Positions 1 to 5,058 of a stretch of DNA of 10,048 nt are shown here, piece after piece. A program made the position numbers and the translations under genes. The notes below the pieces were generated by a model, which was given only the letters and a program-made list of their open reading frames with translations, did no database searches and was not told the DNA's origin. The DNA comes from Lentisphaeria bacterium (GTDB taxonomy: Bacteria > Verrucomicrobiota > Lentisphaeria > Oligosphaerales > Lenti-02): NCBI GenBank assembly GCA_023145395.1, contig JAGLDW010000669.1, positions 1 to 10,048 on the forward strand. Reading direction: 5' to 3'. Numbering within the stretch: position 1 is the first letter of the stretch; the number at the start of each line of letters is the position of its first letter.

Positions 1-1044
1 ACCGATGCTCACGACAATCCTGTGATCAACGTTGATGACAAGGGGTATATCTGGATCTTCTCAAGCAGCCACGGGACTGGGCGCCCCTCCTACATCTCGC
101 GCAGCGAAAAACCGCGCGACATTCGATCCTTCGTCCTGGTCTGGACTGGCAACTTCTCCTATCCGCAACCTTGGTTTCTGCCAGGACAGGGCTTTCTGTT
201 TCTCCATACCTACTACAAGGGAGGGCGCGGGCTCAACGCCTGGACCAGCCAGGACGGCGCCAACTGGACGAAGCGCACACTCGTCTCGCATATCGAGATG
301 GGCCAGTATCAGGTCAGCTTCCGCTGCGGCGGCAAGGTGGGGACCGCCTTCAACATGCATCCCCGCGGGAAAGGTCTGAACTGGCGCACCAACCTCTACT
401 ACATAGAGACCGCCGACTTCGGAAAGACGTGGCGGACGGCCGACGGAACAACTCTCGCCATCCCACTGAAGAACGAGAAGAACCCCGCTCTCGTCGCAGA
501 CTTCCGCTCCAAGGGGCGCAATGTCTACATGAAGGACGTGAACTACGACTCCCAAGGCAATCCCATCATCCTCGCCGTCACCAGCGGCGGCTACGAACCC
601 GGACCCGTGAACGCCCCGCGCATCTGGACCACTGCCCGCTGGACAGGCACGCGGTGGGAGGTGAACGAGGGCTTCCACTCGGACAACAACTACGACACTG
701 GTCCCCTCTACGTGGAAACCGACACCACCTGGCGCGTCATCGCCCCCACCGAAACCGGACCGCAGCCCGGCAACCCCGGTGGCGAAATCGCCATGTGGCT
801 CACCAAAGACGCGGGGCGGGTGTGGGAAAAAGTACGCCAGATGACCGTGGACAGCGACTTCAACCACACCTACGTCCGCCGTCCCGTCGACGCCCAGCCC
901 GACTTCTACGGGATTTGGGCTGATGGACATGGGCGTCGCCCCTCAAAATCGCGCCTCTACTACTGCAATCGCCAAGGCGATGTCTTCCGCATGCCGGAAA
1001 CGATGAACACGCCCCTGGTCAAGGCCCGGAAGGTTGGACGATGA
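1..1044 (+). CDS. BNR_4-type beta-propeller protein, 5' end missing (window edge)
   Basis: The frame is open from the first base, so the N-terminus (probably with a signal peptide) lies outside; GTG 22 is internal. Numbered from the first codon, the protein opens with the BNR_4-like signature DAHDNPVI, then VDDKGYIWIFSSSHG. Three Asp-boxes are visible: SQDGANW (about residues 83-89), TADFGKTW (137-144) and TKDAGRVW (268-275). The middle one sits in the stretch RTNLYYIETADFGKTW, which I recognise from BNR repeat-containing family members (PF15892). This fold includes polysaccharide-active proteins such as PL24/PL25 ulvan lyases, so a role in binding or cleaving an acidic or sulfated polysaccharide outside the cytoplasm is plausible. 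The substrate cannot be read from the sequence, and a non-catalytic sialidase-like propeller is the alternative. The TGA stop overlaps the next start by four bases, so the two genes are probably cotranscribed. The family is a firm call; the reaction is not. Confidence 0.85.
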   Translation, partial: TDAHDNPVINVDDKGYIWIFSSSHGTGRPSYISRSEKPRDIRSFVLVWTGNFSYPQPWFLPGQGFLFLHTYYKGGRGLNAWTSQDGANWTKRTLVSHIEMGQYQVSFRCGGKVGTAFNMHPRGKGLNWRTNLYYIETADFGKTWRTADGTTLAIPLKNEKNPALVADFRSKGRNVYMKDVNYDSQGNPIILAVTSGGYEPGPVNAPRIWTTARWTGTRWEVNEGFHSDNNYDTGPLYVETDTTWRVIAPTETGPQPGNPGGEIAMWLTKDAGRVWEKVRQMTVDSDFNHTYVRRPVDAQPDFYGIWADGHGRRPSKSRLYYCNRQGDVFRMPETMNTPLVKARKVGR

Positions 1045-1787
1045 AGGTTCTCACTCGCGAATACGAGGTCAGGCCCTACGAGCTCGGTGCGGATGGCCGC
1101 CTCAAGACCACCTCCCTCGTGGATTTTCTCCAGGACATCGCGGGCGAGCATGCAGATCTCCTCGGCGTGGGCATGAAACAGCTCATGCCCGATGGGCTGA
1201 CTTGGTTCGCGTTGCGATACCACATACGCGTCAGCCGTTGGCCGGGTCTGCGGGAACGCGTCACCATCCGCAGCTGGCCCAGCGCACGAAAACGCCTGCA
1301 AGCGATCCGTGACTTCGAGGTCCGCGACGCCGAAGGCGCACTGCTTGCCGTGGCCGCCAGCGCCTGGGTCATCGTCGATCCCCAGCAAGGACGCCCAGTG
1401 AAGCTAGAGCACATCCTCTCGGAATTCGCCGATGTCGAACAGAGAGCGATCGAGACCAATTTTCCCAGGATTCCAGCACTTGCCCCTGACCCCGCAGCGC
1501 CTGCGGAGCTGTACCGCGCTCTGCGCGAACACTGCGACGCGAACGGGCACGTCAACAATGCTGTCTACCTCGCCTGGGCACTGGACGCCATGCCGCCAGC
1601 ACTACAGGACATGCGTCCGGCGGAGATTGAAATCGCGTTCAAGGGGGAATGCCGACCGGGGGAACGAGTCGCCGCGCGAACGCAGTTGATCGAAGAGGGG
1701 GACACGCCCGTGACGTTGCATCTTCTCACAGCACCCGAGAGCGGTGCCGAACTCGTCCGCCAGCGCACCCGCTGGGCACGGTTCTGA
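1041..1787 (+). CDS. Acyl-ACP thioesterase (FatA/FatB-type, double hotdog fold)
   Basis: This 248-residue cytoplasmic protein should hydrolyse acyl-acyl carrier protein to free fatty acid and ACP, ending fatty-acid elongation. The N-terminal hotdog covers about residues 1-125, with FLQDIAGEHADLLGVG and TWFALRYHIRV typical of bacterial family members. The second hotdog carries DANGHVNNAVYLAW, with D166, N168 and H170 matching the catalytic Asp-Asn-His of plant FatB, and FKGECRPGE supplies E203, matching the fourth catalytic residue. The length is normal for bacterial members of PF01643. ATG 1041 is the clear start: GGAAGG at 1028-1033 lies seven bases upstream, and the ATG overlaps the TGA of the propeller gene. 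Such coupling to a carbohydrate-active gene is unexpected and may reflect only compact gene order. A large inverted repeat follows the stop. Acyl chain-length preference cannot be predicted. Confidence 0.93.
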   Translation: MKVLTREYEVRPYELGADGRLKTTSLVDFLQDIAGEHADLLGVGMKQLMPDGLTWFALRYHIRVSRWPGLRERVTIRSWPSARKRLQAIRDFEVRDAEGALLAVAASAWVIVDPQQGRPVKLEHILSEFADVEQRAIETNFPRIPALAPDPAAPAELYRALREHCDANGHVNNAVYLAWALDAMPPALQDMRPAEIEIAFKGECRPGERVAARTQLIEEGDTPVTLHLLTAPESGAELVRQRTRWARF

Positions 1788-1827
1788 GGGCTGTCGGATC
1801 CGATCCCGATACGAATAACGTGCCCCA

Positions 1828-1913
1828 TGGAGGGCGAGACTCCGGCGAGCCGGTTCCCCGTTGTCCGGGGACACGAATTCGCCGGGCATGGCTCGCCGGA
1901 GTCTCGCCCTCCA
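1828..1913. repeat. Long perfect inverted repeat, extragenic palindrome between convergent genes
   Basis: The arms at 1828-1851 and 1890-1913 are perfectly complementary over 24 bases, beginning TGGAGGGCGAGACTCC. A 38-base centre holds a second small stem, TCCCCG (1855-1860) with CGGGGA (1866-1871). A 10-mer AATTCGCCGG occurs inside at 1876-1885 and again outside at 1924-1933. The element sits between the stops of the thioesterase (+) and the permease (-), so it could act as a bidirectional terminator or mRNA 3' stabiliser, although no T-tract follows either arm. From memory, GGAGGGCGAG...CTCGCCGGAG palindromes are dispersed in PVC-group genomes like REP elements; that comparison is recalled, not computed. 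The palindrome itself is certain. Confidence 0.8.
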
Positions 1914-1951
1914 CGGATTGTGCAATTCGCCGGAGGGGGGGAAGGGGAATC

Positions 1952-3859
1952 TCACTTCTCCACTGGCACGACGATGCCCCGCATGATGATATTCTGGCAG
2001 AACACGAACACCAGCAGCGTGGGAACTCCGGCAATGATGAGGGACGAGTAGATCACCCCCGTGCCACTGCGCCCCTGGAGCTGGTAGAGCCAGACCATCA
2101 GCGTCCACATTTTCTGATCCTGGCAGAGCAGCAGGGCGAACATAAAGTTCGAGTAGGCGAGCGTGAACGTGTTGAGCGCGATCACGGCCAGGATCGGCGT
2201 GGACAGAGCCATGGTGATGTTCCAGAACATGATCCACTCGTTGGCGCCGTCGATCTGCGCGCTCTCGTACAGCTCCCGTGGCAGAGAGTCGAAGAATCCC
2301 TTGAGCAGGAAGATGCTGTAGCCATTGGCCACGCCTGGCAGCAGCAGTGCCGCGAACGTGTTCAGCATCCCCAGTTCCCGCAGCATGAGAAACACTGGGA
2401 TCTGCGTGACCATCGGAGGAAAAGCCATGGTCAGCAGCAGGAAAAGCAGAATCTTGTACGTCGTCGGCATGCCATATCGACTCATGGCGTAGGCCGCCAG
2501 CGGATTGACAATCAAGGAGAGAAGAATCGCCAGCGAGCAGTAGATCACCGTGTTCAAGACGCCTCGTCCGTGGAATAGCATGTAGTCCAGCACGACTCGG
2601 TAGTTTCGGGTGATGAACTCCGTGCGCAGGGCGCCTCGCTGCTTCAGAAACTCGAAATACAGAAAGTCCTCCTGCGGCGGCAGAATCTCGGCTGTCGAGC
2701 CAAACGATGTCCCGAGCGCGGCGTTGATCCCCCCCGCATCCCTGTGCGACTGCACAAGCCACTCTCGAAACAAATTCTCCACGCTGTGGATGCGCAGTGT
2801 CTCGGCGGGTGCCTGGTGCAAGCGTCCGCTGTCCGGATCCTTCCATCCCGTGATGAAGAACTCCCAGTCCGTCAACGCCGCCCCCGTACTCGATGGCTCT
2901 TCGATCAGCGGAATCGCATCAAAAGACGCATGATCCGTTCCATACCGCTGGTTGAGCGTCTCGATGGTCCCGTATTTGGCCTTGAGGAAATCGTGGTAGA
3001 GCGGCAGCCCAGGCGCCTCAACCCGCACCCAGAACAGGTTGAGGGTGCTACGCACGAAAGACTCCCAGTCCTCGCGCACCTTTGGGGGGGCATCGACCGG
3101 ATAGCACGCGGGCAAATGGATCTCGTCGTAGCTCGCATGGCGCGTTCCGTGCAGGCGGTTGTACTCGGCAATCTCCCGCGTGTACTGCGGTTTGAGGAAC
3201 ATCCGCTTGTAGAACCCCTCCACGCAGAAGTAGGTGCGGAACCCGGGAGGCTGTTTCTCCTTGAACTGCACGAAAGCGGTGGTGAACGCATCGTCCATCA
3301 GCTTGTTGCGCCGCTGAAGGTAGTCCTCGGGCAACAGAAAAAGGCTGTTCCAGCTGACAAACTCCGTGCCAAAGGCGCGGTTGAACGCCTCGATGTCGTC
3401 GTCGTAGCGCTCCATCTGCAGGTATTTGAACTCGCGCAGCTTCTGGGGAACGGTCTTGCTCACGCGCGTCTGCGTGTAGCCGAGGGAGCAGGTGTAGGAC
3501 GGGAGTTCGGCCTCCTCCAGAAAACGTCCCCAGGCTGCGGAGAAGGATGCGTTCGGCTCTTCCGGAGGAAGCACCGACTCGAAAGAGGCGACGTCCGCGT
3601 TGTAGGCGGTGTTCAGATAGTCGAGAGACTCGTTGAACAGTCCCTCCACATGCTTTCGATAGAGCATGGTCTCGTTGAAGAAGAACTTCGGCACCGCGCC
3701 GAACTCGCTCACATCCACCGCGCTCTTGGTGCTGCCGGCAATCATGATGAGAAAAGGGTACACCATGGTGATGGCGCCAAGAGTCAGTACGGTGTAGATG
3801 CTGTAGACCAGCAGCCGCACACGCGGATGGCGGCGGCCTATGGGAGATATGATCGGCAT
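1952..3859 (-). CDS. CUT1-family sugar ABC transporter permease (MalG-type) with giant repeated extracytoplasmic insertion
   Basis: An inner-membrane subunit that should form half of the translocation channel of a carbohydrate ABC importer. TM1 is about residues 14-41, ending YPFLIMIAGSTKSA as in MalG-like permeases. Further hydrophobic segments lie near 434-460, 467-495, 498-520, 545-575 and 603-625. The EAA-like loop that contacts the ATPase is ELYESAQIDGANEW (E532, A534, G538), followed by ITMALSTP. Family members are usually about 270-300 residues, and this one is 635. The excess, about residues 65-410, splits the first periplasmic loop; the normal fold resumes at NYRVVLDYMLFHGRGVLNTV. 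The insertion has five copies of one module (separate entry). ATG 3859 is preferred because TM1 follows directly; upstream is only a weak AAGGG (complement of 3867-3871). No partner permease, ATPase or binding protein is adjacent. Permease identity is firm; the sugar is unknown. Confidence 0.9.
   Translation of the reverse strand: MPIISPIGRRHPRVRLLVYSIYTVLTLGAITMVYPFLIMIAGSTKSAVDVSEFGAVPKFFFNETMLYRKHVEGLFNESLDYLNTAYNADVASFESVLPPEEPNASFSAAWGRFLEEAELPSYTCSLGYTQTRVSKTVPQKLREFKYLQMERYDDDIEAFNRAFGTEFVSWNSLFLLPEDYLQRRNKLMDDAFTTAFVQFKEKQPPGFRTYFCVEGFYKRMFLKPQYTREIAEYNRLHGTRHASYDEIHLPACYPVDAPPKVREDWESFVRSTLNLFWVRVEAPGLPLYHDFLKAKYGTIETLNQRYGTDHASFDAIPLIEEPSSTGAALTDWEFFITGWKDPDSGRLHQAPAETLRIHSVENLFREWLVQSHRDAGGINAALGTSFGSTAEILPPQEDFLYFEFLKQRGALRTEFITRNYRVVLDYMLFHGRGVLNTVIYCSLAILLSLIVNPLAAYAMSRYGMPTTYKILLFLLLTMAFPPMVTQIPVFLMLRELGMLNTFAALLLPGVANGYSIFLLKGFFDSLPRELYESAQIDGANEWIMFWNITMALSTPILAVIALNTFTLAYSNFMFALLLCQDQKMWTLMVWLYQLQGRSGTGVIYSSLIIAGVPTLLVFVFCQNIIMRGIVVPVEK
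2654..3622 (-). repeat. Five-module repeat encoded in the permease insertion
   Basis: Roughly residues 80-402 of the permease contain five related segments centred on LNTAYNADVAS, FNRAFGTEFVS, YNRLHGTRHAS, LNQRYGTDHAS and INAALGTSFGS. In all five the Asn (N83, N160, N234, N303, N379) precedes a Ser (S92, S169, S243, S312, S388) by exactly nine residues. Four have Gly-Thr four residues after the Asn, and most continue into an I/L-L-P stretch rich in acidic residues. Modules recur every 69-77 residues. Module 4 is best preserved and is preceded by FLKAKYGTIETLN. That pattern resembles a helix-turn segment I recall from GH42-type beta-galactosidases (KYGSLEALNEAWGT), so the block may be a helical repeat related to carbohydrate-active proteins; this resemblance is from memory. 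Placed after TM1 of a MalG-type protein, it should face outside the cytoplasmic membrane. Confidence 0.75.
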
Positions 3860-3966
3860 GCGAAAACCCTTGGTTGAGACGGCCGGAAGAGTCGACCACT
3901 ACTTTCCCTCAAAACACAACACACGGACACCCTCCAGCGTCACGAACAGTTTTTCCTCTGCGAAGT

Positions 3967-3982
3967 TTGATTCTCAAATCAA
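3967..3982. promoter_or_regulatory. Perfect dyad TTGATT-N4-AATCAA upstream of the permease
   Basis: TTGATT at 3967-3972 and AATCAA at 3977-3982 are exact inverted repeats around CTCA, about 108 bases upstream of the permease start. A 16-base symmetric AT-rich site at this distance could be an operator for a dimeric regulator. A short dyad can also arise by chance, and no regulator gene is present in the window. Confidence 0.3.
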
Positions 3983-4113
3983 CGACAACACACCGTGCCG
4001 CCTGCCCAACCGAAAAGCAAATGGCAACAGACCATGCATCATGCCTCGGACACCATCGCCGCGCCCCAGAACTCCGGCATCGTCCGACACCATCCCAGGC
4101 TACCATCTCTCCG

Positions 4114-4184
4114 TGTCAGGAAAACAGACTGCCTCCGCTGGGTGTTTTCCTGACAGTTCCCTAGCTCACTGTGTCAGGAAAACA
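4114..4184. repeat. Three copies of a 13-mer TGTCAGGAAAACA at exact 29-base spacing, alternating orientation
   Basis: Copy A is at 4114-4126 (+), copy B at 4143-4155 (reverse complement, TGTTTTCCTGACA) and copy C at 4172-4184 (+). All three are identical over 13 bases; A and C also share the preceding G. Both spacers are 16 bases and unrelated to each other. A with B, or B with C, can form a 13-base-pair hairpin, so in RNA the two hairpins would be mutually exclusive. Possible explanations are an operator array for a cooperative regulator, an attenuator-like switch in a leader, or remnant ends of an insertion sequence. IS21-family ends begin with TGT and carry repeated copies of the terminal sequence, but no transposase is present. 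The repeats are certain; their role is unknown. Confidence 0.85.
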
Positions 4185-4280
4185 TCGCCTGCCAACAACT
4201 TCAACCGTGATCAGAACTCCCAAATGCACGTTCTGTGTGGGCAGCGTACAAGAGGCCTCACTCTGGGTTTCTTTGCATTC

Positions 4281-4309
4281 TGTCTATCTGATGTCTATCT
4301 TATGTCTAT
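4281..4309 (+). promoter_or_regulatory. Three TGTCTAT boxes at 11-base spacing overlapping the antitoxin start
   Basis: TGTCTAT occurs at 4281-4287, 4292-4298 and 4303-4309, each 11 bases apart, so all would face about the same side of the helix. The last copy covers the two candidate ATG codons of the antitoxin (4302 and 4308). Phd/YefM antitoxins usually repress their own operon by binding repeated sites near the start, so this is a natural candidate operator. No Shine-Dalgarno sequence lies in front of either ATG. A weak TTGCAT (4273-4278) and TATCTT (4295-4300) with a 16-base spacer would give a nearly leaderless transcript. Promoter assignment is tentative. Confidence 0.5.
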
Positions 4310-4562
4310 GATCATTGCGAACGTGGCCAATTTGAAGCAGAGACTGAGTCACTACCTGCGCCTTGTTGAGGGGGGAGACCAGATTGTGGTGACCTCGCAC
4401 CGGCGTCGGGTTGCGCGGTTGGTGCCAGACACGGATGACGAACTGGTGGTGCGGCAACCGCTGAGCCCTGTTGAGGATCTGTTGCCCCTTGCCGCGAACA
4501 CCCCCGTGCAACTGAGCCGGGATGTTGTGGAGATTCTGCTGGAGGACCGAAGACAGCGGTGA
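4302..4562 (+). CDS. Phd/YefM-family antitoxin
   Basis: A small 86-residue protein and the antidote half of a type II toxin-antitoxin pair. The N-terminal MSMIIANVANLKQRLSHYLR, followed by a basic and hydrophobic stretch (GGDQIVVTSHRRRVARLVP, about residues 25-42), is the Phd/YefM DNA-binding fold. The acidic C-terminal tail LSRDVVEILLEDRRQR (about 71-86) would bind and inhibit the toxin. ATG 4302 was chosen because it begins the family-like sequence with normal length; ATG 4308, giving 84 residues, is equally possible. The frame stays open far upstream, but that part has no coding character. The TGA overlaps the toxin GTG by four bases (GTGA), giving the coupling usual for such pairs. It probably represses its own operon through the TGTCTAT boxes at its start. 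Family assignment is confident. Confidence 0.87.
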   Translation: MSMIIANVANLKQRLSHYLRLVEGGDQIVVTSHRRRVARLVPDTDDELVVRQPLSPVEDLLPLAANTPVQLSRDVVEILLEDRRQR

Positions 4563-4975
4563 CAGTGTATCTCGACACATCGGTGGTACTGCGCGTCCTC
4601 CTGGGCCAACCCCGGAAGATCTCATGCTGGGGAAGATGGGACAAGGCCTGGAGTTCGCGATTGTGGCATGCGGAAGCGCTGAGAACTGCGGATAGGCTGC
4701 GGCTCACCGGCGAGATCGACGACCCTCAAGTGGTCCGTCTGCGCACCGACATTGACCTTGTGGATCAGACTTTGCACGTGGTCACATTGACCGACGCCAT
4801 CTGGCTCCGCGCCGAGGAATCATTTCCCACGGTGGTTGGGACGCTGGACGGAATTCACTTGGCAACTGCTCTCCGGCTTCGCCATCATAGTGCCATCGAT
4901 CTGTTTCTGACGCATGACCAGCAGCTTGGTCTGGCTGCACGTTCTCTCGGATTCACGGTTGAAGGAGTGGATTGA
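4559..4975 (+). CDS. PIN-domain ribonuclease toxin (VapC-like)
   Basis: A 138-residue protein, the usual size for VapC-type toxins, which are metal-dependent RNases cutting tRNA or rRNA when freed from their antitoxin. The four acidic residues expected in a PIN active site are visible: D6 in VYLDTSV, E39 in WHAEALR, D97 in TLDGIHLATA and D120 in LTHDQQL. Nothing suggests inactivation. The start is GTG 4559 inside the antitoxin stop, leading straight into the conserved YLDTS strand, so translation is probably coupled to the antitoxin. Pairing PIN toxins with Phd/YefM-type rather than AbrB- or RHH-type antitoxins is common. It ends 83 bases before the giant exported enzyme on the same strand, so read-through is possible but a functional link is not implied. 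The RNA target cannot be predicted. Confidence 0.88.
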   Translation: MTVYLDTSVVLRVLLGQPRKISCWGRWDKAWSSRLWHAEALRTADRLRLTGEIDDPQVVRLRTDIDLVDQTLHVVTLTDAIWLRAEESFPTVVGTLDGIHLATALRLRHHSAIDLFLTHDQQLGLAARSLGFTVEGVD

Positions 4976-5046
4976 TACGTCAGATTTGTACAGCGCGACA
5001 GGACAGTGTCTGCAAAGCCTGGAACCCCCTGCAACCCTCATTCTCC

Positions 5047-5051
5047 AAAGG
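5047..5051 (+). promoter_or_regulatory. Ribosome binding site that fixes the start of the giant enzyme
   Basis: AAAGG lies seven bases before ATG 5059. This ATG opens directly into a signal peptide. The in-frame TTG at 4972 would add 29 polar residues ahead of the signal and overlaps the toxin stop, so 5059 is preferred. Confidence 0.6.
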
Positions 5052-5058
5052 CACCATC

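Larger units (their letters stand above)
3860..4301. other. Repeat-rich noncoding region between divergent genes
   Basis: No convincing gene is visible in these 442 bases. The region separates the minus-strand permease from the plus-strand toxin-antitoxin pair and must hold both promoters. It is less GC-rich than its neighbours, with A-rich runs such as CAAAACACAACACACG near 3910-3925. It contains a 16-base dyad, three regularly spaced 13-mers, and the boxes leading into the antitoxin (separate entries). I found no clear sigma-70 promoter reading toward the permease. Base use unlike the flanking genes, together with a toxin-antitoxin pair, could mean an insertion boundary, but no target duplication or transposase was found. 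Confidence 0.6.

Noticed and set aside
1794..1803. Palindrome TCGGATCCGA just after the thioesterase stop
   Set aside because: Only 10 bases with no loop and no T-tract; too short to call a terminator or operator.
1602..2846. Long minus-strand open frame overlapping the permease and thioesterase
   Set aside because: It is a second reading frame of the permease strand with His/Arg-rich composition and no domain; the permease has clear membrane segments and the EAA loop.
3084..3090. A run of seven G in the permease gene as a frameshift site
   Set aside because: The reading frame is intact on both sides and the protein is continuous through the insertion, so there is no sign of phase variation.
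4114..4155. A complete miniature inverted-repeat transposable element of 42 bases
   Set aside because: The flanks show no target-site duplication, and the third copy at the same spacing suggests an array rather than a single bounded element.
4114..4184. A small CRISPR array
   Set aside because: Repeats are only 13 bases, the middle copy is inverted, there are just two spacers of 16 bases, and no cas gene is present.
3840..4301. Upstream extension of the antitoxin frame by about 154 codons
   Set aside because: The translation is low in hydrophobic structure, Ser/Pro/Asn-rich, resembles no family, and overlaps the permease start; the Phd/YefM fold begins at 4302.
4972..5058. A TTG start at 4972 extending the giant enzyme by 29 residues
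   Set aside because: It would place polar residues before a clear signal peptide and overlaps the toxin stop; ATG 5059 has an AAAGG at proper spacing.
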